From positions 8,215,059-8,279,058 of the forward strand of contig QVOM02000103.1 in NCBI GenBank assembly GCA_003586115.2: 64,000 bases of DNA, written 5' to 3'. The first letter of the stretch is position 1. Every line of letters starts with the position of its first letter. The translations under genes and the position numbers were made by a program. Shown here in pieces: positions 49,001-60,810 of the stretch. The DNA comes from Salvator merianae (taxonomy: Eukaryota; Chordata; Lepidosauria; Squamata; Teiidae). Below the pieces are notes generated by a model that was not told the DNA's origin, did no database searches, and saw only the letters and a list, made by a program, of their open reading frames with translations.

Positions 49001-49361
49001 GGGTAGAAATTCCTGAACTGCTACATTCCACACTAATTCCATCTTCTGGAACTGTTTTACTCTATGTGTACTGCTGTTTAGAAAGACTTGCCATTCTCCT
49101 GCATTGCTCTGGGAATATTGTTCTCTAACAATATTTATGTTTATTACCCAAGAATCTTTGTTCCTTTTTAAGACATATATTTACTTTGCTGTGTTCACAC
49201 AAATTGTTTTTAAAAAGTACGTCTGAGGTGACTTAGAGACAGCTTAGAGGTGGTTTTCAGGTGGGACTGTTCACATGCCAATTTTTTCTTCCCTCTCTTT
49301 TGAATTTCCTGTGCTAGAAAAGGTGGATTAGAGATGGGTACCACACATTACCATCTCTAAA

Positions 49362-49880
49362 GGGCTTTCTGCACCTGCTGGTACTCCTTACCAGCAAGTG
49401 CACAAAGGGCTGCCATTCTGCTCATTAATGCAGAATATAAGATGCCCCACTCACTGCTGGTATGCTGTGCCTATGCATCAAGCATGTTCCAGATCAAGAA
49501 GCTCTTGATCTGGATCACTGGCAGATCCCAATATCAAAGTCTACTGGTGTACTAACTTGGCTTAATCTGAAACACGGAAGAATACAGAAGACACACCTCC
49601 ATTTTCTGGACTATGGGGGAAACCCATTTTGGTGACACATCAAAGCCCACTGTTGAAATGGGTTCCTTGGGGGTTCTGAGGCTAGGAACCTTCGTTCCTA
49701 GCCTTTGGAGCTGGCTCAAAGCTCATGCAAACCTCAAGTCTGGTGAGGGGGCTGGACTGGGCCAGTGCTGTTGTGCAGATAGCACTGTTCCCAATCACTC
49801 CATGCTGTGATCTGGACAAGCGGACCTCACTGATCCAGACCCACTGATCCCGATTATGGCACAGTGGTATGCAAAGGCCC
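49362..49880 (+). mobile_element. Harbinger-like MITE, copy E
   Basis: The termini are GGGCTTTCTGCACCTGC on the left and GTATGCAAAGGCCC on the right, with TAA at 49358-49360 and 49881-49883 as the target duplication. The central hairpin AGGCTAGGAAC/GTTCCTAGCCT (49679-49704, loop CTTC) is a perfect 11-bp stem. AAAGTCTACTGGTGTACTA near 49541 aligns with the hairpin 1 flank of copy A. A short A/T run follows the element. Confidence 0.75.
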
Positions 49881-50319
49881 TAAGGTTCCTTTGAACTGCC
49901 CTTTTTTTTTTTTTTTTGCTATGTATGAACTCAGTCTTTGTTGTATTAATACTTTTTTAAATTTTTGCTAAGGCAGACAATTTACAGTTTAAAATGTCCT
50001 AATGAATAATTCTCTCAGTGTGGTACTGGTCTTTCTGTTTTGTGATAGAATTGATCTGTTATAGCTTTTTAACCAAATCTATGTACATGGTTTGTTTGGA
50101 ATTCAATCTGAATTGTATTTCTGGCAGTAGTCTCTAAATGTGAAAAACTAAGGATCCAGGTATACTAATATATAAAATTCTATAAAAGATTCAAATGATA
50201 ATGTAAGGCGATTAAAATACATCCTAAGAACAAAACCAGCTGTTAAAATATAGAATATAGTCAAGAAACCAACCAACAATCCTGTCTCATTCGAATTTCA
50301 GTCAATAGAGAATTCCGTC

Positions 50320-50390
50320 ATGATGATGATGATGATGATGATGATGATAGTAATAGTAGAGGTAGTAATAATAATAACAACAACAATAAT
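50320..50390. repeat. (ATG)n / (AAT)n microsatellite
   Basis: A TGATGA triplet tract passes into TAA/CAA-rich triplets. Confidence 0.95.
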
Positions 50391-53300
50391 TCAACTGCAG
50401 AAGGCCACACTGCTCAGCTTTGCACACATCTTACATATGTTTTCCTAAGTTCTTGGGAAGAACTCAATGCAAAACGAAGGCCAACACTAGCTAAAGAATT
50501 GGCAGCTGTGTTGTATAATAATAATAATTTCTATCCCCTGATATTATCGTAATGGGTCTTAAGTCTTTGGTTAGGACTTGAATAGTTGAATTTGATCCAG
50601 TTATGATTGTGAATTCTTCTGAATAATAATATTGTGAAGAAAGTGGCAGCTTCTCAGAACAGTGTTGGATAATTTATATCTTTTAGGAGGAGTCCTTTCC
50701 TTGATAGTTGTGGGGCACTCTTATTAATTATGTAGGTTAATGTTTAAGCTCAGAATAATATTCTAGTCTTCTCTAGACTCCATTGCGTAGCACACTCTTT
50801 TTAATGACTGTCTTCAAGTTTTATCATTCTTCTCCTCACTGAATCTCTCAGAGTCATTTTCTAAGTTGATACGTATAAAGAACTTAATAACTTAAATTTT
50901 CTGCTTTAGGCAGCATTATCAGGACTGTAAAAAAATTGTAATAGAATTCCATAATTACTGGTGCCATTTTGCTGCTGGAGCAAATCAGAATTGTGGTGAT
51001 GGTTTGAAACTGTTGAATAAGAAACAGCATGCATTTTGGTTCACAGTTTTCCCACTCCTAAGGACCTATCATAATTAAGTAGGTCCTGTTTCCTAGCTTA
51101 AGTGTTACCTGGGAGATGGGATCCATGAATGTCTTTGTTAAATATGAGTTACCCATTAGCACTGGTGGGGTGGGTCTTGATACCAAAATCTATATATTAA
51201 CTGTCTAAAAAGAACTTGGATAATGTTTTATATTACGTTTCCTTCACTTTTTCAGACTTAGAGGACCTACTTGGTTTAGGATTGCTGTATAGAATTATAT
51301 CTTTAATAGGCAGTAAAGTTTGTAGTGGTGGCCAATGAGAAACATTTTTTTTTAAAAGACATGTTTATAAGTAGGTTTCTTGACCTCAGCAAGTGGGTTA
51401 TGAGAAGGTAAGTTGCAGAAGTTTTTTTTTAACAAGATATCTAACTTCTTATGTAAAAGAAAAAAAAAAGATTCTCAACATTTCCATTCCTGTCTGGCAA
51501 CCATGAAGGCAGAACTGAGGAACCATGCAGACAAATTTTAAATGGTAACCCCAAGTTATTTTTCTTAAAGGCATAGTGAGGAGAATGTAGCACGTCTGAG
51601 AGAAGGCAGGGATGACCAGGAGCAAATAGTGGCATGATTACGCGTTTTGCCTCAGCTGTCATAAGATAAGCTCCACAAGGAACCACTGAGCACAGAGAAA
51701 GAAAGTGCTTCAACCAGTGAAGGGACCAGTATAACAAGTGAGAAGAGTTCTTATACCACCTTGGCCCCCAGGCATCTCCTGAACCCCTGAGTCATAATAG
51801 CAAATATTTTTATCATTCCAAAGGCTCCTTGTCAGCTACCTAGAGAGTTTCCAAAAGAAAACAGGAACTTTTTATAAGTTTATCATGTAGCTGCAAGCCA
51901 AACTGGTGTGCATGTCCAAAAAGTACAGTTCTGCTATTCTCCAACATATATTGCCATGTATGCTGGCTTTTTCTCACAAAGGACAGAACACATGCCTAGG
52001 TGGCTAGTATCACTTATAGCAAAATTGCAAGTCCATGATGCAGAGATGCCCACTTCCAGTGCTGCATGTCTCTTCAGCAGTAGTAGTCACAGAGATACTG
52101 ATAAAGAATCGAGAAGCAGTGTCCCATGGGATGCAAGCTTTTGAAGACAAGTGTCACACACTTTCCCCAAAGAGGGCACAGGGTGCATGGTATGTATGAG
52201 CTTAGAAGGATTCCTTGGACATTTTCTGTCAGTCTTCAACCTTCTTGGAAATACAAAGCTATGCAAGGCAAGTTGTTAAATATAAAGGATGGAACAATAA
52301 AATACCTGAGTCTAACACACAGAATGGACTAGCATTGCCTAAACAGATCAGGAATAACATCATAAATAACAGAAAGAGAACTTAATTTTTCTCTATGGTT
52401 ATAGATACTTATATAATAAGTTTTTCTAAAAAAAGATTGGCTCAGCCAGTTGGTTTGCTATGGATCTATGGATCGCAATGTAGATGAAAGACAAAGCATA
52501 AAGATACACAAATCCTTGGAACTTTTTTCTGGAAGTAAAACATAATTTTGGTGGCTGGTTTGACAGGTAACAAAGGGTGTCTCCAGGCAGTGAGAGGAAA
52601 TTGTGGAATCTTGTTTAGATCCTGCAGTTGCCTCTTGCCACCCCTGCCAGAGGGCAGGAGGGAATCCTGGGGCAGACCCAGGCTCTTATCTCATCTGCTG
52701 GTTGCTTATGGGGTCACTGCTTTTGCAAAATACCTGGATACAAGCAAGTACCTGTCCTCCCCTGGTTGTTTCTTTTCCCACACTTGCTCGCATCCTGATG
52801 TTTTGCAAGAGCAGTGATCAAGCAAGCAGCCAACGGATGAGGTAAGTGCCCGTGTTGGTATCGATATTAGGAGACATCCAGTGTCGCTGCTGGATTTCTC
52901 ATAGTTTTGATATTCCAGGAGATCGCCTCACTACCTCAGGACTATATTGGGACTACCATGGATATATGTGGCAGTTCCAATATAGTTCCAGGAGAATCAT
53001 GGTTTTTGTGTCTGAAGGTATGCTAAGTAAGCACCACTGAAAGTAATGGACAGGACAAAAGCTATGAGTAGGTTGTATACCGGTGTCTAAGCTAGGCTTA
53101 TAGTACAAAAAACATGTGGCCCCTGTCTGCCCAGAACTTGACTCTAATCCTGGATGATGCTATGTCAGCTATTCCAGAAGTGAGAAACTATGTTGGATTT
53201 GTCAGGTGTGTTTGTGGGTACTTTGCACACTATCAAATGATGCCATGCACTCCCTTTGTGTATTGTGTGCAGAAAGATGGTCAACATGTTACATGGCTTC

Positions 53301-55165
53301 TGAAATCCATTCATTCCTCTTCAGAGATATCCACAAAGTGTTAACTGAAATCATTCTCAGAAGGATGAAGTAATAGAGGCTAAAACTCTGAAATCTCAAA
53401 TGGAGAAGTTAGTTATGAAAAATTTGGAACTGTCACCACAACTTTAAAATGGTTGCAGTCAGCACAAACTGAACTAAACAAAACGGCCAGGCTGGTCCAG
53501 GCCTGTTCAGCAGTTTGCAGTGTGGCAGAAAAAGGTAATGTGGCAATGGTATCACAGGAATCTCGAGACCAACACGTGACAGGTGAAGAAATACCACAGT
53601 GAGTTTTTGATGCTCGAAAAACACCATTTGTATAGGACTAATTCATTTTTAATGTGTTCTTTACCACACTGAACATTGCATTCTATAAGATAAACATAGA
53701 TTTGCAGAGCTGGATACTGTGCAACTGTCGATATTTTTCCCCTTCAGCTGTTGTGCTTAATATCAGCCATTGATTAAAGATTTGTATACATCTGAGCACT
53801 TGCCCTCACTTGGATCATAACTGAAGTTTGATTCTGCGAATTTAAATAAAATAAAAATCACCAAAAATGGAAATTATTTATTTGGGTTATATCCCAGCCC
53901 ATCACCATAGGCCTCAGAGTGGCTTTTAAATGCATTTAAAAAACACAAAAGAGAGAGTAAAAATTCAGTAAAATAACTTCAATTAAAAATAAACACGTAT
54001 GATAGAAAATCATGTTTTGTTATCTTGTTTTCTTGAAGTTGATTCTATGTCTCCTTTTTTTCTACGTTACTTGTGATAGTGGCAACTGTAGAGCAATCAT
54101 TCTCTAAACATAAACTTACTTAAAGAACAATGTGAAAAGTAGTGTATCAGAAAGTGTCTAAGTGGTCTGTCAATGCCCTCAGTTGGGAGGGAATGTGCCA
54201 GAAAATGAGATATTCAAATCAGCATTTTTACAGATCAAAAGACACAAAAAAGCTTTCTGAATAATCTTTTACAACTTCAGTCTTGTGGTTCTAAACCACA
54301 TATGGCCAAGATAATGCTTATCTATTCATTTTAATTTATATACTGTCCATCAGATGGAGGGCTCTGAGTAGGTTACAAAACATATAAAACATATGATTTG
54401 AATATTCAACTATACATATTAAAATAACATAATACAAAATATAAATTACAGAATAAATAAGAAGAAAAAGACTGCATTGAAGAATCAGATGTTGCTGTGC
54501 CCTATATCACTTACTTGGCAGAATTGTAGAGGAGGAGTTGGCTGTGAGTCCACACAATATCCACATGCAGCATGAGTGCACATTCCAAACAGAAGACAAA
54601 GAAACAAGGAGAACTGAGCAACTTCTCTAAACCATCATTGCCTGTAAGCTACAGCTGCTGCTTTGATTATTAAGGATTTGGTTTCACTTGTTGAGCTGAT
54701 ATATTGTTGATTATTGCACTCTGTGCATGTTCTTGGTTATAGTCTGCAATATCTGGGGAGGATCTTCCTTTTATGTCCAGGGCTCATTGCTCACTACTTA
54801 TACCAAAGTATGGTGTTTTTTTCATTTACTGGGATGGTTGTTCAGTTGGTTGTGCTGAGAATTATGTGCTTAATCTTGTAGATGCTAAAGTATGGGCTTC
54901 CTCTGTGGTAGACAGTGTCTTTTCCAGAATTCTGGGATATATTGCTGTTAGTATATAGATGTGACAAAAGTGCTCTACATTTTTTGTAAAAAAAGTCAGA
55001 TTTATGGTGGCAGCTGATATGCAAAGAGTTTGGTCAGCTGCAGTTAAGAAATAGAAGAGAGCCAACAAAGTGATGCTCAAGTCAAGCACTTTTACAGATG
55101 TTTCATTGGTTTGGATCAGTGAACCAGACCTAAGACTGTATTTTATTCTGATATACTTGTCTGAT

Positions 55166-55295
55166 AGAGATGTGCATGAACATAAAAATGGGGTTTGGTT
55201 TGCATCAATTCCCTGCTTCTGGCAAAAAGGTTTGCAGTGCCTTGATGAACCCCTCAGCTGAGTTGTCAAAGTGGCTTGGGGTTCATGTTTGTACT
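55166..55295. mobile_element. Small MITE, GATGTGCA-type termini
   Basis: The left end AGAGATGTGCATGAAC is the inverted partner of GTTCATGTTTGTACTA at the right end. The interior has an inverted GGGGTTTGG/CTTGGGGTT pair. Elements of the form GGGATGTGCACGAA...TTCGTGCACATCCC are common in squamate introns. A left-end-like sequence at 17061 and the element at 58490 look related. Confidence 0.45.
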
Positions 55296-55849
55296 ATTCT
55301 AGTACAAGTGGTTGAGGGGTGTGCAGCACCAGAGGGCCTTGGGAAGACCCTTATGGGCAAGAGGGAACATGAGGTGGTGAGGAGCACAAGAAGGTCCGTA
55401 TCTTCTTGAGAGCATGGCAGTGTCAGTAGTGGCTTCTTAAGATCCCAGCAAGCTGCAATCCTTACATGTACTGCGTGATCAGTATTGTTTGAGACCATCG
55501 GAGGTATTAAACACTATTGGTCATGTTGTGCACTACAAGTCCCAGCAGGTTACACCACTTATCTGGACTTGGATGTCATTCTTCAGGCCACACATATTAG
55601 CACCTTGTCCTGTTGAGGCCAAAAGAGGCTAGAGGTCTTAGACGCCACTGCCATGCTCTGAAGAAACTAAGGACCTTCTTGCAGTCCTTGCAGGTAAGAG
55701 CCTTCTTGAGGTCCTCTGGTGCCTTGTGTCTGTCTCGTGACTTTGTAAAGTGGTGTCAGGTCTTGCCTAGCAGAATTGTCTACCACTTTATTTCCGGGCT
55801 CACTTCCCTCTGCAATTATTGATCTATATGATTTTGGGTTTCAGCATCT

Positions 55850-56010
55850 TTTCTCTTCTGTGTCTGTTTGGACCTTATTATCTCCTTGGAGGAGCCCCTT
55901 TATGTGTCCCCTCTTACAGACATGTGCATAGTGGCAACCACAGGAACAGACCTTTTCTGTGGTCTCTTCCTATCTATGAAATGCTGTTCTTAAGGAAGCC
56001 TGTCTGCTTC
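55850..56010 (+). mobile_element. L2/CR1-type LINE C-terminal fragment
   Basis: The plus-strand text encodes GPYYLLGGAPLCVPSYRHVH, then NHRNRPFLWSLPIYEML. This parallels APLCVPSxxDVxxVxTRxRPFSVVxPRLWNxLP of L2-type elements, with the final part frame-shifted. Confidence 0.5.
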
Positions 56011-56539
56011 CAAATGTAAGCTTTTGCTTCCAATGCCGTATGAAAGATTTCTTCTTTTTCTAGTCTTTTAATAGATAACATATTTCTGATCTTTGTGAAA
56101 TATGGAAAAAATTAACAACATATTTAGTGTTAGTGTGATATTTCGTAATCTACAGCACATATATTTAGAAGTCAGTTTCTATTTTAGTGTTAAAAAGATT
56201 GTAGCATAAAGTTTTAACTTCTTAGGAAACAATTCATCCAAAGTTAGTAATTTCTCTGTGTTGATTTTACTTATTTATTTTTGTAAGCCTTTCAAGAAAC
56301 AGATTAAATATGATTTAAATATTTTAAATAAAACAAGTGATACTGCTTTAATGTTGAAATCGAGGAAGGAATTTTTCTTTACAATGGAGAAAAATGGTAT
56401 ACCATGAGAATTTGTAGTGTTCAGCTCAAGGTACATGTGTTTACTTGCATGGCTCTTGGGTGCCAATTACAAGTATTAATACAGTGACTTAACATAGCAG
56501 TCCTTAGAGTGTTTGATGCTAAATTGCTCCCATGCTCTT

Positions 56540-57240
56540 TTCCGGTACAGAAATTTTGGGATATACAGAAGCTAGAGGTTTGTCAGATGTGCCATCTCTG
56601 TCTAGTTTTAGGTGTAGCAAGATCTTTTCCCTCTTCAATAGTTCTTGTGGAACTTGGAAAATATCTTTTATTAGAAGGCAATGCAATTATTGGTTGAAGA
56701 CTAATACTGTGAGCTGTGATAGATTCCCCATCCTATATCTACAAAAGGAAGGGAATATCACCAACAAGAAAACATGGTTGTCAAAACTGTCTGCTCCTCT
56801 CTCAGGTCTTGCCCTGCCCCTGAGTTGCATGGGCTTAATATTTAAGGCAATTCTAAAACAATGAGATGTAGGTATAGAGGTTCAAAATGATGCATTTATT
56901 GCCAGTGCAGGATCAATTCCCTACCAGCTAAATTTAGGAAAAAAATTATTATTCAGTATACCAATGCTGCTACATAAAATATACATGCAAGTGAGATTTG
57001 ATCAAGTTGATACAATGATGGAATTAATTTGCTTCCAGAACATCCCATGTAATGAAAGACTCTGTCTTGGAGGACATTGCCCACTTTCTTCTCTTTTGCC
57101 AATTTTACAATAATATCTGAGATCATTATCTAACCCCCTCCTAGCAGAACTAAGATCTTCTGGTGTTAAAGCAAAAATGCACTCTCTACATCAAGGATAT
57201 CCCCAATTTCACAATAGAAGGGGTGGTTATTATTCATCAT
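56540..57240 (+). mobile_element. Non-LTR retrotransposon 3' ORF debris
   Basis: Broken plus-strand frames include YQLNLGKKLLFSIPMLLHKI and RFDQVDTMMELICFQNIPCN, followed by ERLC and a frame-shifted AHFLLFCQFYNNI. The order (RFxQxxxMMELxxFQxIPxNERLCxCG...HFLLxCxFY) is that of the C-terminal zinc-knuckle region seen in some non-LTR elements of reptile genomes. Multiple stops; exact clade not determined. Confidence 0.5.
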
Positions 57241-58027
57241 GAAAACTGCAAAAATGTGGGCCACTTAGATTGAACGTACAGGTGTAGACTATTTTAGGGA
57301 AATCTTAATGTAATATTTTTAGCACATCTTTTAAATATTACATTTTTAGACCTGCAATTTACATGTACGCATTTTGTGTTGTCATATTGTTATTATTAAT
57401 TTTATTTGTTTATTTTTTTAAATGGTCTGTTGACTAATCATTAAAGTGATATTTTCAGTATAATTACATAGTTGTCTAGATATGAGTTTTAATTCAAAGT
57501 AGTTGTTTACATCTTACTGTTTAAAACCATCTTTACTTTTTTTCAGGGGCAAAGGCAAAGATACTGTTGTTATGCCTTTAGTTATGATATAAATTTTTTT
57601 TTTGATAGAGTCAAGTTGTAAGGCATGAATAAGACAAGCAATACTTGCTGAAATTCTTCCCTCTGCACAGTTATTAAAATAAAGTCAGATTCATGATGCT
57701 GAGGCTTCTCAGTGGTTTTTGTGCATATTGAACATGGTTGGAGAATCTTTCTTCAGATCTTCTCACTGAGTGAGATTGGAGATGGTGCTCATTGGACAAC
57801 CTTGTCATTTGCAGGTGTTGGATTTCACAACTCTTACCCAAGCACTATTTTCCTTTACAGCTGGCTACCCTCTCACTTTCTCCACCTTCCACTAAAATTT
57901 TCATCTACTTTTTGACTTTTTAATTTTCTAGTGAAAAAAAGATCGTGTTAAATCTGGTATGACTGCTTCAGATTAGCTATGTTTCTAACTGGGCATCATT
58001 AAACTTTTTTCTTTCTTTCCATTGTAG

Positions 58028-58131
58028 TTGATCTGGAGCATTTGCGGACAGTAAAAGCTGATTGGCATCATCAGTTTTGCCAGAGAAATAATTCTAGCAG
58101 CCATTTTGTTTCAGCCAAGACAGGTGATTCT
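58028..58131 (+). CDS. RAB28: RAB28 coding exon (G5 SAK motif)
   Basis: This is an internal exon of 104 bases, with acceptor TCCATTGTAG and donor GTAAGT. It reads (I)[18 protein letters not shown], then [16 protein letters not shown]. It completes the G4 motif NKID and carries the G5 motif SAK (human S159-K161), followed by the TGDS turn. It corresponds to residues 131-165. Entry phase matches the previous exon and exit is phase 0. The stretch [14 protein letters not shown] differs at several sites from the mammalian PEKHLRFCQENGFS, including loss of the Phe before SSHFVSAK, but the nucleotide-binding motifs are intact. The following exon, expected to begin VFLCFQKVAAEIL, was not found before 64000, so the gene continues outside the window. 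Confidence 0.96.
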
Positions 58132-58243
58132 GTAAGTAGAATGAATATGGTTATGCCCTCTTTGCCGTTACGTTACCCAAAGACATTGGTCAGTTTCTTT
58201 TGTGAAATCCCAAATGTTTGATGTACGCTCTTTGTGAAATGGG

Positions 58244-58245
<2 letters not shown>

Positions 58246-58281
<36 letters not shown>
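58246..58281. repeat. (TA)18 microsatellite
   Basis: An uninterrupted TA tract about 115 bp downstream of the RAB28 SAK exon donor site. Confidence 0.97.
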
Positions 58282-58283
<2 letters not shown>

Positions 58284-58489
58284 GTTTTTAAAAACATTTC
58301 AGAAATTTAGATTTTTGATCCTGATTATCTTCAAATTCATTCTAGTAAAGAAGTCTTTGTTTCTAAAGCAAAATTTATTAATGTTTGGAAGTTTCTTTTG
58401 TTGATAATAAATATATCTTTTAACTTTGAGAATTGTAGCTGAGATGCTCTTTCCTCACTAACTTTTTCATTTTATTTGTAGCAATTATT

Positions 58490-58665
58490 AGAGATGTGCA
58501 AAACAGTTCAAGCTGAAACCTTTAGAACTCGAAAAAGGGTGTTTGAATAATTTCAAATTGAAAAAACACCATCCTTTCATTTAGAATGTTGTTTTAACTT
58601 TGAAATGAAAGAGGGACCCTATTATGTTGGAACATTTTGATAGTTTTCAATGAGTTAGCATCTCT
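58490..58665. mobile_element. Small MITE, GATGTGCA-type termini
   Basis: The left end is AGAGATGTGCAAAAC and the right end is TTAGCATCTCT, imperfect inverted repeats. The interior has inverted AT-rich pairs such as GAAACC...GTTTTAACTTTGAAATG. Related by left terminus to 55166-55295. The target duplication is unclear. Confidence 0.45.
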
Positions 58666-58879
58666 AAAACAGGTTAGGTGGTTGGAGAAAATGCCTCTAA
58701 CTGATCAACTCATATTATAAGGAATTGGACAATTTGTTTATTTTTAAGGATTTTTTGAAAGTCAAAATGTTAAAAAGTCATTAAAACTTACTGAAGCAAT
58801 CAAATCCATTGCGGGGGACTTAGTTTATTTTTGTAATTTTTTTGTTAGAAGAAAACACAAACCACATCTTGTGTAGGTA

Positions 58880-59037
58880 TCGGTATGCCTTAAATAATAA
58901 TTGCCTCAATCTCTGAAGATGGTTTGGAAACTTCAACTAGTGCTAAATATGGCAGCTAGGGTTGGGACTGATGTTTTCCAGCCATAGTCACATCGCACCT
59001 ATTTTTAAAGAGTTGCGCTGGCTTCCTATTACTTTTT
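58880..59037 (+). mobile_element. L2/CR1-type LINE fragment, interrupted
   Basis: CTGAAGATGGTTTGGAAAC near 58913 and CAACTAGTGCTAAATATGGC, then GAGTTGCGCTGGCTTCCTAT near 59011, correspond to the L2 segment xLKxxxKLQLVxNxAAR...LxWLPI. The match stops abruptly at 59037, where a minus-strand A/T-rich LINE tail begins. That suggests a later insertion into this element. Confidence 0.5.
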
Positions 59038-59039
59038 AA

Positions 59040-59420
59040 AAACTGATTTTTATTGAGATTTTAATATATATTACAACAAAAACACTTACATTTTTATAGA
59101 AACAATTACAAAAACAAATGAAACACAAACAAACAAAATCTATTAATAGTAGATTTTTAGTGTTTTTTTTTTTTTACTATTTTTAGTAATCCAGGAGATA
59201 ATTCCAGTAACCTATTTTAACTCTTTACCCCCCATCCCTGCTCAACATACTTTATACTCTGTTACATTTTTCTTCCACATTTTCTTTTATCTTTACTCCA
59301 TCATATATCTTTCGCCTTTCTGTGATGAAGTCAAACTTCAGTTGGTCAGCCACATAGTGATACCATTGGTCCAATGTCCATCTTAATGCATCCTTAACGC
59401 AGTTTTTTTAAAAAAAAACA
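59040..59420 (-). mobile_element. Probable L1-like LINE 3' end
   Basis: Minus-strand text reads KDALRWTLDQWYHYVADQLK, then FDFITERRKIYDGVKIKENV before a stop. This resembles the final helix of L1 ORF2 (compare NWYERVMEVMTMEYIGERKN in the copy at 33421). A 3' UTR-like A/T-rich stretch and an AATAAA near 59050 follow. Sequence from 59420 to about 59960 may be its upstream part but I could not align it. Confidence 0.4.
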
Positions 59421-60179
59421 ACCTTTGAATAGGGCCGAATAATGCTATATACAAATCAATTCAGCTTGAATTGGGGGTTTGTTCCAGTGTACAACAAGTA
59501 TACAACTTTACGTATTTGGTTATCACCATTAATCTGGACTTTCCACCAGAGTATTGCCATATATATAAAAAGAGACCCATGTTTAGTGCTCCTTTGCTTT
59601 TTTTGTTTGCCAAAAGGAAGCTGATTTCTACCCACTGCTATATCAGTTATGAAAGGAAATCTGACATCTAAGCTATTATATGGTTCTCTTTTTTGGATCA
59701 AAGCTGCATCAAAGATCTAAATCCATTTCAAAGTTTCTGAGAAGCATTCTAAATGTCCCAAGTTCAGTGGTCCGTTTGAAAACTGGTCAACTTCCCTTAG
59801 AGACAACTGCTTGGAGATAATGGAATTAAAATTTCCTTAAGATGTATGTATTCTAAGATGTAAAGGGTCTTCTTTCTGAGTTGCAAAGAGAGGTGAGTTT
59901 GAGGTACAAATTCATTGCTGACAAACTTATATTGGTCTTCCTTTGGATTACCTTTTTTGCATAGACCTCAACCATGCAATCTCTGCAATAAATGTACAAC
60001 TCATTGATATCTCTACCCAAGGACTTATATCAACTCTAAACTCTTCTTGTTCTTCATTGTCACTTGGCATACCATATTCTAACTCATCTGAAATGGCATC
60101 TTATTTGAATATACTAACAAACAGTAATCACAGGATTGGTTTTGACACAGATGTTATTTGGAAGATAAGAAGGTATTCC

Positions 60180-60510
60180 ATCTAACCTAAATGTCTGCTT
60201 TTGCAATCAGGAATCTGAATGTATTAAGTGTGTTCTTCTGAGACACTCCTTCTACAATGGACGCCATGGCAAAGTTATCTGGCCTCTTTTTAAACATTTT
60301 CTGGGGAGATTTAGCAGTGACACAGTAAACTTTTTATTCAGACTTTATTGTAACTTAGCAATGGCCTAATTTCTTTCATCAGTCTTAAAAATCAGAAGTC
60401 AGTTACTGAACTCTTAGTTCCCATTTCCTGCGTTACCTTTGTTTTAACAATTGTTTTAATTCTGTATTTTGTATGGGTCTCTAATGACTGCAAATAAATA
60501 AATTTTAGAA
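60180..60510 (+). mobile_element. Non-LTR retrotransposon C-terminal fragment
   Basis: The plus-strand frame reads CQESECIKCVLLRHSFYNGR, then HGKVIWPLFKHFLGRFSSDT and VNFLFRLYCNLAMA before a stop. The pattern ExxxCxxHVLLxCxFYxxxRxKxIxPLLxxxPGRS is the C-terminal knuckle region of a family seen in reptile non-LTR debris. It ends in CAAATAAATAAA near 60492. Confidence 0.5.
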
Positions 60511-60559
60511 ATATACGTTTCTATGCCTGATTCATTTGGATACCAGGTGAAATTATACC

Positions 60560-60810
60560 TTCTTTCCTGGACCTTCAGAGAGTAATTCATGAATCCGCTG
60601 CATTTGATCTTTTCTGGAGTCACTTTGTACATTTTTCTTTTCTTTTTTTCTTATCTGTACTTTTACCTTTTACATTTCTGTTTTTATTTTCTTGTTATCT
60701 ATTTTTATTTTCCACTTTTTTGTTTTATATGAGTCTTTTTTTATTGTATACTGCCCTGAAACTGTGGTATTGGGTGGTATGAAAATTCGATAAATAATAA
60801 AATAAAATTA
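60560..60810 (+). mobile_element. L2/CR1-type LINE 3' UTR tail
   Basis: The sequence closes with TTGTATACTGCCCTGAAAC, GGGTGGTATGAAAATTCGAT and AAATAATAAAATAAAA. This is a diverged form of the TTGTATACCGCCCTG...GGGCGGTATAxAAAT(AAATAA)n tail of squamate L2-type elements. It could be the downstream part of the element interrupted at 59037. Confidence 0.6.

Larger units (their letters stand above)
12528..58027 (+). other. RAB28: RAB28 giant intron, about 45.5 kb
   Basis: This is a phase 1 intron running from GTAAGT after GNK to the TGTAG before the codon completing NKID. It carries nearly all repeats listed here. Stretches in which I see nothing assignable are roughly 12530-16200, 17100-20100, 20200-22830, 23310-25270, 26560-28090, 30900-32920, 35020-36830, 37450-39030, 40510-42590, 43210-44330, 46450-47660, 49890-52540 and 57250-58020. 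Weak L2-like 3'-tail sequence on the minus strand is present around 53880-54000 and 54320-54470. A single undetermined base (N) sits at 17342. Confidence 0.9.
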
